Shown: in pieces, positions 8,703 to 17,714 of the stretch | Numbering within the stretch: position 1 is the first letter of the stretch | Layout: each line of letters begins with the position of its first letter | Source of the DNA: an uncultured Dermabacteraceae bacterium | GTDB lineage: Bacteria > Actinomycetota > Actinomycetes > Actinomycetales > Dermabacteraceae | Direction: 5' to 3' | Length of the DNA stretch: 64,000 nt | Assembly (NCBI GenBank): GCA_943913905.1 | Contig: CALTZZ010000001.1 | Span: forward strand, 30,105-94,104 | Notes under the pieces: generated by a model | Told to the model about the DNA's origin: nothing | The model's input: only the letters and a program-made list of their open reading frames with translations | The model's database searches: none | Program-made: the position numbers and the translations under genes

Positions 8703-8744
8703 CCACGAAGGGGGCCTACACCCCTTTCTTCGTGGTTTATTTTT
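8703..8744 (+). terminator. hairpin with U-tract in a divergent leader
   Basis: CCACGAAG ... CTTCGTGG with inner GGGG/CCCC pairing, followed by TTTATTTTT. It looks like a plus-strand intrinsic terminator, yet it sits between two divergent genes, only about 55 bp before the DoxX start and 90 bp after the DUF3870 start, so there is no upstream gene for it to end. It may be an attenuator or the end of a short RNA. Confidence 0.5.
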
Positions 8745-8799
8745 CTACTACTTTGGCAGCTCGTGACCGCACGCATTCACGCTCCACGGAAGGACCCCC

Positions 8800-9300
8800 A
8801 TGGCAGTCGCCACCGCATACCGCCACTCGATTCTTCGCGATCTTGGACTCCTGCTCGCACGCGTAGCCATCGGCGCCATCTTCATCGCACACGGCTCCCA
8901 GAAAATCTGGGAGTGGACACTCGGCGGCACTGCCCAGAGCTTTGCAGACATGGGAGTTCCCTTCTCCTCCATCGCGGGCCCCGCCGTCGCCATCCTCGAA
9001 TTCGCAGGCGGCATTGTGCTCATCCTGGGCACCTTCACCCCCTGGGTAGGAATCGCCCTCGCCATCAACATGGCCGTCGCCGCATTCATCGCGCACGTTC
9101 CGAACGGGGTCTTCGCCGATAACGGCGGCTGGGAGCTCGTCGGAGCACTCGGTGCCGCTGCCCTGGCCCTCGCGGCCGCTGGCGCTGGCCGCATCTCCCT
9201 CGACTACCTCGCATGGGGCCGACGCCGCGACAAGCGCGCCCGTGCCGAAGCGTCCTCGGACGGACGCCGTCGTGCCGAAGACGGCTCAGTCGCCGCCTAA
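8800..9300 (+). CDS. DoxX family membrane protein
   Basis: 166 residues from ATG 8800 with Shine-Dalgarno GGAAGGA. Four transmembrane helices, with the DoxX hallmarks near residues 15-35 (LARVAIGAIFIAHGSQKI) and a second conserved stretch (EFAGGIVLILGTFTPW). The C-terminal 30 residues are Arg/Lys-rich and cytoplasmic. DoxX proteins are small quinone-oxidoreductase-related membrane proteins, in actinobacteria linked to redox and thiol stress. Monocistronic: a strong terminator follows. Confidence 0.9.
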   Translation: MAVATAYRHSILRDLGLLLARVAIGAIFIAHGSQKIWEWTLGGTAQSFADMGVPFSSIAGPAVAILEFAGGIVLILGTFTPWVGIALAINMAVAAFIAHVPNGVFADNGGWELVGALGAAALALAAAGAGRISLDYLAWGRRRDKRARAEASSDGRRRAEDGSVAA

Positions 9301-9323
9301 CCCGACGCTTCATCACCACCAAG

Positions 9324-9363
9324 AAGGGCGGCCCCACACACCATGTGCGGGGCCGCCCTTTTT
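9324..9363 (+). terminator. Rho-independent terminator after DoxX gene
   Basis: GGGCGGCCCC ... GGGGCCGCCC, a perfect 10-bp stem (extendable by AA/TT) with a 13-nt loop and TTTTT tail, 24 bp after the stop codon. Confidence 0.92.
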
Positions 9364-9628
9364 GCTGCTGCCGGTCGCAATTGCCACCAGCTCCGCTTGG
9401 CCGACTTACCCGGCTCCCGGAGGTCGCTCCGACCACTCCCCTACCCGGCACCTTTATCCGCTGGCCCCGACCAACACCCCGTATCGGGTCACCACCTGCT
9501 GACCCCGGCCACCGCTCACCTGCCCCACGCCTCCTCCCACTTGCCCTCGCTCCCGCAGCCCCGCGACAATGGAGGTAGGAGCTGGGCAATGGATGCGTCG
9601 GCTCACACCGACGTGAGGAGCAACAAGA

Positions 9629-10372
9629 GTGACATCGGCATACCCCGCGCCGCAGCAGCCGGCATCCCATCCAAGCCCCGCGAAACCCGGCCGACCACGG
9701 TGGGTCCTCCCCACGATCCTCGGTTGCGGATGCCTCACCCTCCTCATCGTCGTCGCGGTCATCGTCGCGCTCGTCATGTGGCTCATGTCCACAGACCAGT
9801 TCACGCCCGGCGTTCAAGCGGAAACACAGCGCCTCACCTTCACCATCCCGGAGAGATGGGAAGAAGGAGACATCTCCCACGTCACCAGTGTTCGCGGCGA
9901 CGGCTACACGATCCACGAACAAAAACTATGGGAATGGAACGAAAACGCCGACGACCCTATGGCCCGCGAGATCGCCAACTATCAGTTCTACGGCCAAGAC
10001 CCACAACCGCGAACCACGAAAGCCAGCGAATCCGCGATTGACCAAGCAATCGACGAGGGCATCAAGAATGTCTCCAACGCTTCGGAGCAGGAACTCCTCT
10101 CAACCCTGAGCACACAGGGGCACGGCTGCTTTTCAGATGCCCGAATAGTGGGAGACGTGACCCGCATCGACAACGACGACCTGACCGGCCTCATGTTCAC
10201 GTTCGACTGCGTGGGCTCCCAAACAGGGCAACTCGGAATCCGCGGCGTTTACGGGCAGTACCTCGACGAATACGGCGACCGGCACCTCATCACAGTCACC
10301 ACCGACACCGAGAACTTCAAAAAGAAAGAAGACGAGTTCCGTGCCGTGGTGAAAGAGATCGAAGTGAAGTAG
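9629..10372 (+). CDS. membrane-anchored extracytoplasmic protein of unknown function
   Basis: 247 residues from GTG 9629 with GAGGAG 10 bp before it. The N-terminal 25 residues are Pro-rich and cytoplasmic. One transmembrane helix spans about 27-52. The remaining 195 residues form an external domain with two cysteines (GHGCFSDA and FDCVGS) that could form a disulfide. I see no catalytic motif. The topology resembles actinobacterial single-pass 'lipoprotein-like' stress proteins; no function can be assigned. It is flanked by terminators, so it is transcribed alone. The 265 bp before it hold nothing recognisable beyond the DoxX terminator. Confidence 0.8.
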   Translation: MTSAYPAPQQPASHPSPAKPGRPRWVLPTILGCGCLTLLIVVAVIVALVMWLMSTDQFTPGVQAETQRLTFTIPERWEEGDISHVTSVRGDGYTIHEQKLWEWNENADDPMAREIANYQFYGQDPQPRTTKASESAIDQAIDEGIKNVSNASEQELLSTLSTQGHGCFSDARIVGDVTRIDNDDLTGLMFTFDCVGSQTGQLGIRGVYGQYLDEYGDRHLITVTTDTENFKKKEDEFRAVVKEIEVK

Positions 10373-10391
10373 CCGCCATCGACACCAACAC

Positions 10392-10433
10392 AGATGCACC
10401 GGCCCCGACCGAGCGAGAAACCGGTGCATCTTT
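10392..10433 (+). terminator. Rho-independent terminator (bidirectional)
   Basis: AGATGCACCGG ... CCGGTGCATCT, a perfect 11-bp stem with an 18-nt loop and a short T run. It lies between convergent genes and can end both. Confidence 0.85.
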
Positions 10434-10496
10434 GCGTGTATTCAGGTGCGGCATTCGGCGCAGAGCGTTCGACGCCCTGAGCCGGCCGCGCGGGGA

Positions 10497-12179
10497 TTAC
10501 TCCACGCGCAGCGCCTCAGTGCTGAACGCCGTTGTGCGCCCGTGGAACTGGACGGGGAGGCGCAGGTCATCCTCGTGGCCGTCATAGCGCTTCTTCGTGT
10601 CGTATTCGGAGGCCCCGAAGTCATCGAGGTGAGCGGAATACGTGTCGATCGCTACCTCGCCCTTGTCCAGGTCAAACTGCAGGAGGCGGAAGAAGCTCGC
10701 ACCGAAGCGCAGACGCCACTCGGGTGAATACCAGCTGATCTCATCCAGGCCGAGCTCTTCGGCACTTACTTTGTAGAACTGGTAGTCGGCAAGCAGCTCC
10801 GTCACGTTATTGCCCGGTTCGCCCACGTCCTTGCGCACGCCAACACTCACGCCGTGTTCGTGACCGGAGAGGACCAGAGCCACGTTCGGGCTGCGCTCCA
10901 GGATGCGGTCGTTGATCATCTGGCCGTCGTGGGAGAACTCTCCGCCGCGTCCGTCGGGCTGATCGCTGGGCTTGCGGTGGGCATGAGTAAGAACGATCGC
11001 GTTGCGGGTGGAGTACTGGTCGAGCACGCGTGCCGCCCAGTCCGCCTCTTCCTGCGTGACGTCGTAGGAAAGATTGACCGTGATGGAGTCTTGGCCGCCT
11101 GCGGTGAAAAGTGTGTAGCTGTTCTGGTTATCGCCCGGCTTCCACGCGTGATAATCCGCCCCCGCGGCCTTCCACGAATCGGAATCGTCGAGCTTTTCGT
11201 AGCGCTCCGGCCCGAAGGTCTGGTTGTAGAGGCTGTCCGGGCCCACGTCCCGGCCTGAACGATTGTCGTGATTGCCCGCCACTACCGCGTGCGGAATACC
11301 GGTGTCTTCCAGCTTCTTCTGCGCCTGGTCGGCGAACGCGAACTCCTTCTCCGCAGTCCGACGAACAACATTAACTTCGTGCCAGTTCTCAATAATGTCG
11401 CCGGTGTGCGCCACAAACTGGATGTTCCGCTTGTCCTTATTTTCGGCAATCCACCGGTACGTGTCGGTGTACGCGTTCGCCCACACCTTCCGTTCGGCGG
11501 CATTCGGCTTATGGGTGGCCCCCTCGGTCAAATACTGGGTGTCCGTGAGGTGCACGAGCGAGAAGTCATATTCCGACGGATCTTCGAAGGAATCCTTCAC
11601 GGGAGCACGGAGATCATCCGCGAAGGGGTCGGTGCCCAGCACGATGACCTTGGCCTTCCCGTCCACATTGTTCTGCTCCTTAAGGGCGCCTTCCACGCGA
11701 ATAGTGCGGTCAGCCTCTCCCCTGCTCGACCCCAGCACCTCGTATCGGTCGGTATCGGTGTTGTACGCGAGCAGCTGCACTTCGCGCGACGGATCCACGC
11801 GCCCGCTCCACACGGCCTTCTGCCCCGCACCGTCGAATCGAAGTTCCGTCGAGAGCGCCGGCATCTGCTCACTTGCGTCGGTGTCGAACATGGCACCATC
11901 GCCTGGCTTGAGCGGGTCTTTCACAGGCGCCGCGTCGCTCACCTGAATGTCTCCGCGCAGGCCGTCCTCGGCCGTAAACTCCTTCGCCGGAATCCAGCCG
12001 TGTACCGCACCCGCAGCCTGTGTCTTGGCAGCATTCACCGGGGCCGACGGCAGCGGACCGCCCGCCGTTGCCGGAACCAGAGGGCACAGCGATACCCCAA
12101 TCGCTGCCGCGAGCGACATCGAGAGAGCAGCACGGTTAAGGAGAGAACGGTGAACGGGCTGATGTGAAGACTGAAGCAC
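10497..12179 (-). CDS. secreted calcineurin-like metallophosphoesterase
   Basis: 560 residues from GTG 12179 with CAGGAG 9 bp upstream. A Sec-type signal peptide occupies about residues 1-40 (basic start, hydrophobic core, PATAGG). After a 150-residue beta-rich N-terminal domain comes the metallophosphoesterase fold: HLTDTQY (Asp, with Gln in place of His of the DxH motif), HTGDIIEN, AGNHDN, LTHAHR and SGHEHG in order. Such exported enzymes hydrolyse phosphomonoesters, phosphodiesters or nucleotides outside the cell; the substrate here is unknown. No neighbouring partner gene. Confidence 0.9.
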   Translation of the reverse strand: MLQSSHQPVHRSLLNRAALSMSLAAAIGVSLCPLVPATAGGPLPSAPVNAAKTQAAGAVHGWIPAKEFTAEDGLRGDIQVSDAAPVKDPLKPGDGAMFDTDASEQMPALSTELRFDGAGQKAVWSGRVDPSREVQLLAYNTDTDRYEVLGSSRGEADRTIRVEGALKEQNNVDGKAKVIVLGTDPFADDLRAPVKDSFEDPSEYDFSLVHLTDTQYLTEGATHKPNAAERKVWANAYTDTYRWIAENKDKRNIQFVAHTGDIIENWHEVNVVRRTAEKEFAFADQAQKKLEDTGIPHAVVAGNHDNRSGRDVGPDSLYNQTFGPERYEKLDDSDSWKAAGADYHAWKPGDNQNSYTLFTAGGQDSITVNLSYDVTQEEADWAARVLDQYSTRNAIVLTHAHRKPSDQPDGRGGEFSHDGQMINDRILERSPNVALVLSGHEHGVSVGVRKDVGEPGNNVTELLADYQFYKVSAEELGLDEISWYSPEWRLRFGASFFRLLQFDLDKGEVAIDTYSAHLDDFGASEYDTKKRYDGHEDDLRLPVQFHGRTTAFSTEALRVE

Positions 12180-12373
12180 GGCAACAAACTCCTGTGGTGC
12201 GAAGGCGACAACGCCGACGCCACTCCCGCACCCGTGCGGTCATTCGCCCCGGCGATCCCGCCCAGAACGCGCGGGACTCCACCACCGTGCCAACCACCGT
12301 CAAGCACCAGGTTACGAACGGTGAATTTCTGGAGAACTATCGAGTTACGAACTGGTAACGCGAAGCCTCATAC

Positions 12374-12706
12374 TCACGCAAAGTTCACGAGCAGCACAAA
12401 CGCAAGAGTTCCGGCCCCCACGCTCAGCAGCGTCCGTCGGCCCCCAAGAAGGTGCACCACGACCGTGACCGCGCTCGCGATAAGCGCATGCGGGAGAGCG
12501 CCGGGGTACGACGTGACGGCACCACGGAACGTGGAAAGCGCCAGGATGACGAGGATGCCGGCGGGCATCCACACGGCCATGGCCTGCACCGCAACCGAGC
12601 GCCGCAACGGCTCCAAAATGGCAAACGGGACCGCTCGCAGCGCGAACGTGATCACGCCCGCAACGATAAGGGCCGCGAACATGTAGCCGAGTGATACGTC
12701 AGGCAC
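12374..12706 (-). CDS. azlD: AzlD family branched-chain amino acid exporter subunit
   Basis: 110 residues with four hydrophobic helices and the AzlD pattern FALRAVPFAILEPL near residue 21 followed by MPAGILVILAL. Together with AzlC it forms an efflux pump for branched-chain amino acids or analogues. It overlaps the azlC gene by 8 bp, so the two are translated as a coupled pair. Complete length for the family. Confidence 0.9.
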   Translation of the reverse strand: MPDVSLGYMFAALIVAGVITFALRAVPFAILEPLRRSVAVQAMAVWMPAGILVILALSTFRGAVTSYPGALPHALIASAVTVVVHLLGGRRTLLSVGAGTLAFVLLVNFA

Positions 12707-13424
12707 CGTCGGCCTCCTTGTCTGGCGCTGCCTCGCCGGGGAGCGGACGCGTGAGGCGGGCCGTCACCCCGTACCGGATGGCGAGGGCAACCATGAAGCC
12801 ACACATTCCTACGAAGAGCGCCTGGCCCGGCACAACGTAGAGCGCAATAGCGAAACTCACCACGCCCAGCAGCAGGGATGGCAGTTGTGCCTTCGTGCGG
12901 CAGGCATCGAGCGCGAGCGTAATAAACAGTGCACACAGCGCGAAGTCCAAGCCACGGATCTGACCGGGGATCACGAGCGAAAACGCCACCCCGATCAAGC
13001 CGCCGCCCACCCAGTACACCTGGAGCGCCGCCTGCATCGCGATGATCCGTCGCGTGTTCCACCCCGACGGATGCGCCGCCGTGACCGCGAAAATCTCGTC
13101 GGTCAGCGAATACATCGAATACAGCTTCAGCAGCCGCCCCTTCACCAGGTGCAGCGGGAACGAAAACGCGTAAAACACGTGACGGAAGTTCACGAGGAGG
13201 GTGGTGAGGGCGATGGTGGCGAGCGGCGTTGAAGCGGTAATCAAACCAATGAGCAGCAGCTCGAGCGATCCCGCATACGCGAACGTGGACAGGGCAGGAG
13301 CCATCCACCACGGCAGCCCCGACTGCACCACAAGCAAACCGAAAGCGGTCCCCATGGGGACCATGCCGAGGCATGCGGCAAGCGACTGCCGCATCCCAAA
13401 CGCCACATCATCCCAAAACGTCAC
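12699..13424 (-). CDS. azlC: AzlC family branched-chain amino acid exporter
   Basis: 241 residues with about seven helices. AzlC signatures are visible: GMVPMGTAFGLL near residue 20, STFAYAGSLELL near 46, and TTLLVNFRHVFYAFS near 74-88. It is the large subunit of the AzlCD exporter. The C-terminal 15 residues are charged. Start ATG 13424; the promoter region is short because the BCCT gene diverges 145 bp away. Confidence 0.92.
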   Translation of the reverse strand: MTFWDDVAFGMRQSLAACLGMVPMGTAFGLLVVQSGLPWWMAPALSTFAYAGSLELLLIGLITASTPLATIALTTLLVNFRHVFYAFSFPLHLVKGRLLKLYSMYSLTDEIFAVTAAHPSGWNTRRIIAMQAALQVYWVGGGLIGVAFSLVIPGQIRGLDFALCALFITLALDACRTKAQLPSLLLGVVSFAIALYVVPGQALFVGMCGFMVALAIRYGVTARLTRPLPGEAAPDKEADGA

Positions 13425-13569
13425 GGACCTATTTTTCCAAAGGCGCCGCGACCAGGCGATTCAGCCTCAGGACTCCTGCCCGAAACTGCGGACCCCGACT
13501 GATGGTGCAGGTAGAACCGTGTTTGTGTACCGTAGCGAAGACCCCGCACTCTCAACCCCCGGGAGAACG

Positions 13570-15687
13570 ATGAGCACGCCTCACGATCCACAAGGTTCGA
13601 AGTCAACGGATCCGCCACGCGCCACTACGGGTTCCATGCGGAGCATCGCCACGAGCGATGGCCCCGCCATCTACAGCCCGCGCAAGGCTGGCCGCGAACG
13701 AGCCAAAGCCTCCCGCACATTCGGCAGCACCTTCCTGAACGACATCACCGACTACCCGCACGGGATCCACCCGGCCCTCGTTCCAGGTGTCTCCGTGGAA
13801 GACCAGAAAATCCGCTACGGGGTAGACAAAGGCATCCTCGTTATCGTGGGTCTCGCGATCATCGGGTTCGTCACCTGGGGCGTTCTCAACCCCCAACAAA
13901 CGTTCGAGGTCACCACCGCCGCCCTCGGTTGGATCACCACCAACCTTGGGTGGGTGTTCAACCTGGTGGCGATCGGAATGGTTCTGTTCCTGCTCTACCT
14001 CGCCTTCTCCAAGTTCGGGCGCATCCCCCTGGGGCTCGACGGCGAACCAGCCGAATACTCGACGGGCTCCTGGGCCGCGATGCTCTTCGGCGCCGGGATC
14101 GGCATCGGGATCATCTTCTGGGGCCCGCTCGAACCTCTCACCTATTACGTGTCGCCCTTGCCAGGTCTGTACGAGCCAGCGACCGTAGAAGCCGTCAAGG
14201 GCGCAATGGCACAAGCCGCACTCCACTGGGGCATCAATGCCTGGGCCATCTACGCGGTCGTAGGCCTCGCCGTCTCATACGTCAGCTACCGCCGCGGCCG
14301 CGTACCCCTCATGAGCTCAATCCTCACGCCACTGTGGGGCGGCGACTCCTACTCACCGGGCGCTCGCATCATCGACGGGCTCGCCATCATCGCGACCCTG
14401 TTCGGCACCGCTGCCGCGCTCGGCATCGGCGCACTTCAAATCGGACGCGGTTTCGAACTCGTCACCGGCTGGCCCCCCGAGGCCAACACCATGGCACTCG
14501 TCATCATCGTGCTCCTCACGATCGGCACGATCATCTCCGCCGTCTCCGGCGTGGCCAAGGGCATCCGCATCCTCTCGAACATCAACATGGTGCTCGCGAT
14601 CGCGCTCGCCCTGTTCTTCTTCATCATCGGCCCCACGGTGTTCCTCATGAACATCATCCCCGGCGTGATCGTGCAGTACTTCGCGTCTATGCCAGACATG
14701 CTGTCGGCCACCACGGCCGACTCCCCTGAAGTCCAAAAATTCCTCTCAACCTGGACCATCTTCTACTGGGCGTGGTGGGTGAGCTGGGCGCCCTTCGTCG
14801 GCGTCTTCACCGCGAAAATCTCCAGGGGCCGCACCGTACGCCAATTCATCCTCGGCGTACTGTTCATTCCTAGCTCCATCATCGTGGGAGCATTCACGAT
14901 CCTGGGCGGCACCAGCATCTGGCTCCAGCGCCAACACGGCGAGCTCGTTCCCGGCAACGACCCCAACCAAATCCCCGCTGCGGAAGACGTATTCTTCCTG
15001 GTCCTCGACTACCTCCCCGGGCACCAGTTCATTGCGCCGATCGTGATGGTGATGCTCGCCGTCTTCTTCATCACCACCTCCGACTCCGCCTCGCTCGTGA
15101 ACTCACAGCTCAGCCAGAAAGGCAACCCAAACCCGAACAAGCTGATCACCGCGTTCTGGGCCGTTGCCATGGCCGGGATAGCCGTCGTCATGCTGCTCAT
15201 GGGCGGCGAGAATGCGCTGCAAGGCCTGCAGAACCTCATCACCATCACGGCACTGCCGTTCACGGTGGTCATCATCCTCATGGCCATCGCGCTCATCAAG
15301 GAAATGCGGACGGATCCCCTGGTCATCCGCGACACGTTCGAAAAGAGCGCCGTCTCCAACGCCATCGTGCACGGCATCGAGACCCACGGAGACAACTTCG
15401 AGATCGCCGTGAATCCCACAACTCCCGATTCACAACGTGCAGCCGGAGCCGACTTCGACTCCACCGCCGACAAAGTCACCGAGTGGTACACCCGCACCGA
15501 CGAAGACGGAAACCCCGTGGACTACGACTACGGTGCCGGCGAATACGTGGACGCTCCCGACGAGAGAGATGCCACAGACAGCGCTTTGGCCGACGATGCT
15601 GAATCCACCACGGCCCGGCCACACTCGCACGAATCGACCACCACCGGGCGCCACGCCGCTACAAACGACGAGGCACCGGAGCAGTAG
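13570..15687 (+). CDS. BCCT family betaine/choline/carnitine transporter
   Basis: 705 residues from ATG 13570 with GGGAG 5 bp before it. Twelve helices lie between about residues 85 and 590. The family signature WAWWVSWAPFVGVF sits in helix 8, and the Gly-rich ion/substrate region GAGIGIGIIFWG in helix 3. It imports quaternary amines with sodium or proton. Both tails are long: about 80 residues at the N-terminus, and a 120-residue acidic C-terminal tail rich in Asp, Glu, Thr and His. In this family such tails sense osmotic stress (as in BetP), so osmoprotectant uptake is likely, complementing the Opu importer at 47.4-50.8 kb. Confidence 0.93.
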   Translation: MSTPHDPQGSKSTDPPRATTGSMRSIATSDGPAIYSPRKAGRERAKASRTFGSTFLNDITDYPHGIHPALVPGVSVEDQKIRYGVDKGILVIVGLAIIGFVTWGVLNPQQTFEVTTAALGWITTNLGWVFNLVAIGMVLFLLYLAFSKFGRIPLGLDGEPAEYSTGSWAAMLFGAGIGIGIIFWGPLEPLTYYVSPLPGLYEPATVEAVKGAMAQAALHWGINAWAIYAVVGLAVSYVSYRRGRVPLMSSILTPLWGGDSYSPGARIIDGLAIIATLFGTAAALGIGALQIGRGFELVTGWPPEANTMALVIIVLLTIGTIISAVSGVAKGIRILSNINMVLAIALALFFFIIGPTVFLMNIIPGVIVQYFASMPDMLSATTADSPEVQKFLSTWTIFYWAWWVSWAPFVGVFTAKISRGRTVRQFILGVLFIPSSIIVGAFTILGGTSIWLQRQHGELVPGNDPNQIPAAEDVFFLVLDYLPGHQFIAPIVMVMLAVFFITTSDSASLVNSQLSQKGNPNPNKLITAFWAVAMAGIAVVMLLMGGENALQGLQNLITITALPFTVVIILMAIALIKEMRTDPLVIRDTFEKSAVSNAIVHGIETHGDNFEIAVNPTTPDSQRAAGADFDSTADKVTEWYTRTDEDGNPVDYDYGAGEYVDAPDERDATDSALADDAESTTARPHSHESTTTGRHAATNDEAPEQ

Positions 15688-15734
15688 CCGCCGTCACAGC
15701 CACGGCCACCGCAGCAGCGGGCTCGATCACAAAG

Positions 15735-15775
15735 GTGGGGCCGACGGACATTCCCGCATCCGTCGGCCCCACCTC
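15735..15775 (+). terminator. terminator built from an inverted pair of GGGGCCGACGG
   Basis: GGTGGGGCCGACGGA ... TCCGTCGGCCCCACC, a perfect 15-bp stem with a 10-nt loop, 47 bp after the BCCT stop. Each arm contains one copy of the dispersed 11-mer (15737-15747 and 15760-15770). Confidence 0.88.
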
Positions 15776-15827
15776 CGTTTGTTTAGCCATGCCCCCTACG
15801 CAGCTGCACTGCTACACGTCTACACAG

Positions 15828-16328
15828 CTACACAGCGTGACGCACGCTGCCAATTGTGCGCGGGCGAATACTCGGATCCGACTGCAACCATTGCGCAACA
15901 CCTGGCGGCCGCACGTCATGATTGTGCAGGTCATCCATGTGTATCCAACGCACCCCCACCTGGCTCGGGTCGTGCCCCTCCCCCACATGGGGCTCAGCCC
16001 CCGGTTCGAGGTCGCACCAAAACACCAGATTTTGCTGGTGGAACAGGAGCGCCCGGTCGCGGTGCTGCCCAACAGTCGTGCTGAGAAGATCGAACGTGAA
16101 CGCCAAGTCATACACGCGCGGACGAGCACCAACCTCTTCCTCACACTCGCGCACAAGGGCGTCCGCCTGACCCTCGCCATGCTCCTGCCCACCCCCGGGC
16201 AGCACGAAGACACTGTTGCCCTCAACGTCCAAATTCTCATTAAACAAGACTTCGGTGCCGCGCACGATCAGCGCCTTCACACCCACACGGACATTCGAAT
16301 AGCCAGGATCCAGTTCCATGCCCACCAT
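15828..16328 (-). CDS. Nudix hydrolase
   Basis: About 166 residues from ATG 16328 (ATG 16319 is also possible; neither has a clear ribosome site). The Nudix box reads GGGQEHGEGQADALVRECEE followed by EVGA, matching GX5EX7REUXEEXGU. Nudix enzymes cleave nucleoside diphosphates linked to another moiety; the substrate cannot be inferred. The C-terminus includes WCDLEPGAEPHVGEGHDP, an acidic and His-rich loop. Monocistronic. The 235 bp between its start and the next gene hold nothing I recognise. Confidence 0.88.
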   Translation of the reverse strand: MVGMELDPGYSNVRVGVKALIVRGTEVLFNENLDVEGNSVFVLPGGGQEHGEGQADALVRECEEEVGARPRVYDLAFTFDLLSTTVGQHRDRALLFHQQNLVFWCDLEPGAEPHVGEGHDPSQVGVRWIHMDDLHNHDVRPPGVAQWLQSDPSIRPRTIGSVRHAV

Positions 16329-16564
16329 CGTAGCTACGGCACATGAGGGCAGGCAGAAGCACCCCACGCACGAAAGAACAGCGAGATACCGCGGAACGAC
16401 CGTGGGGCCAGTTCGCCCCGCGGGTCGGCCGAGGGACCAGCTCATCCCGCGTGGCCAGCTCGCCGCGGGGGCATGTAGCGCTGGCACGCTTGCTGCACCC
16501 AAGCCGTTCATCAACATCAGGTCGTGCGCGGATGCGGGCAACACAGCTCGAAGCGCCGCGCTCG

Positions 16565-17164
16565 TTAGTCCTTCACAAGGTGCGCGGTAAGGCCGTCGGG
16601 CGCGAACTCCAGGTGCGAAGTCAGGTCATCGACCGTGTCCAGCACCGTCAACTTCGAGCGCGCAGCACCAAGCACCTGACGCCACACGAGCTCACCCGGG
16701 CTATCCACCTCCGGCTCGAGCGCCAGGATCGCATCGGTCACGAGGTCCACGTATTCCGCGAACGACGTCGCAAGCAGATGCATATCCAGTTCCTCGTTGA
16801 TCCACCACACACCACCGGGCACGCCCTCTTCGTTGATCGTCAGAATCACGGCGTCTTCGATGGTTTCAAACAGCGGGTAGTAGCTCATGGGATCACCGAG
16901 CAGCGTGAATGGGCCCAGATCCGTGCGCTCTTCGGCAAGAAGGTTCAGTTCGAACTCCTCGCCCACACGGGCGCCCGCCATCTCGTCGGCCAGATCCTTG
17001 AGTGCAGGGGGAACGTCGGCGGCAGATTCCTCGGGGTCAATGGGGGTGGCGACGCCGTCGGACGCCGCCACAGCCGCCGCGAGCCGCTCCAAAGCAGCCC
17101 GCGCGCGAGACATATCGATCGTTTCCTTGGGTTCAGGCCAGTTCAAAGCGAGGGGCTGGTTCAT
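16565..17164 (-). CDS. SUKH/SMI1-like hypothetical protein
   Basis: 199 residues from ATG 17164 with GAGAGGA 6 bp upstream. Acidic and soluble. Residues 85-150 (PFTLLGDPMSYYPL ... VWWINEELDMHLLATSFAEYVDL) resemble SMI1/KNR4 (SUKH) domains, which end in an aromatic strand followed by 'ATSF-aeyl'. SUKH proteins are often immunity or scaffold proteins, but no toxin gene is adjacent. I regard the family call as weak and the function as unknown. Confidence 0.6.
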   Translation of the reverse strand: MNQPLALNWPEPKETIDMSRARAALERLAAAVAASDGVATPIDPEESAADVPPALKDLADEMAGARVGEEFELNLLAEERTDLGPFTLLGDPMSYYPLFETIEDAVILTINEEGVPGGVWWINEELDMHLLATSFAEYVDLVTDAILALEPEVDSPGELVWRQVLGAARSKLTVLDTVDDLTSHLEFAPDGLTAHLVKD

Positions 17165-17713
17165 GGGAAAGTCCTCTCCAAAAGACGGCGATCGCGGTTC
17201 ACAATCCAGGCCAGTGCAGCGTCACGGTGACCGCCACACCTCCAGTAAAGAACGCGCGTGTGAAAGAGTCGTGAACAACCACGCGGATTTTGATGTGACC
17301 CGCGCCTTATTTCTCAGGAAAACCGCGGAGCGAAAGCGCTCTCGCCTGGGGAAATACGAAACCGTTGTGGACTGTTTGCAGAAATGTACCGCCGCTCCCA
17401 GGAAACTAATAGTTCCAGTCCAGCTCCTGGCGAGGAAGGCACGGTTATATGTAATCACGCGTTAGCGGCGTACCGATCTTTTGAGGAGAGGATCCGTACA
17501 TTGAGGCCCTAGCGCGGGGGAAAGGGATAAGACCCCGGCTCGTGGGGACGAGCCGGGGTCCTTTCATGTTCGAGACCATTGATGTTCGGGGCCTTTTCAT
17601 GTTCGAGGCCATCCATATCCCGGGGCTCCCGAGGCTTCCGGCAGTCCTCCGCAACGTTTGTACGGTTTATGGCGCCTGGAGCGTGCCCAAGCGCCATAAA
17701 ACGTCCACTATTT
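17165..17713. other. gene-free stretch with a terminator and repeats
   Basis: No convincing gene. It contains a perfect 13-bp hairpin at 17531-17560 (GACCCCGGCTCGT/ACGAGCCGGGGTC, GGGG loop) that can end transcription of the nuclease-like gene from the right. It also holds a short direct repeat TTCATGTTCGAG(A/G)CCAT at about 17566 and 17597, and the REP-like palindrome copy A. Confidence 0.7.
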
Positions 17714-17714
17714 T
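17660..17714 (+). repeat. REP-like palindrome, copy A
   Basis: ACGGTTTATGGCGC ... GCGCCATAAAACGT with a 10-bp perfect core (TTTATGGCGC/GCGCCATAAA) plus outer ACG/CGT, followed by CCACTATTTT. It touches the stop codon of the nuclease-like gene. It has the same sequence and orientation as copy B at 18805, with a diverged loop. Confidence 0.85.

Noticed and set aside
9086..9922. 278-codon open frame on the minus strand across the DoxX terminator
   Set aside because: Arg/Gly-rich composition, runs through a strong terminator and through two genes on the other strand.
17222..17458. 78-codon open frame on the minus strand in the 17.2-17.5 kb gap
   Set aside because: No ribosome site, no hydrophobic or domain pattern, and composition like random high-GC sequence.
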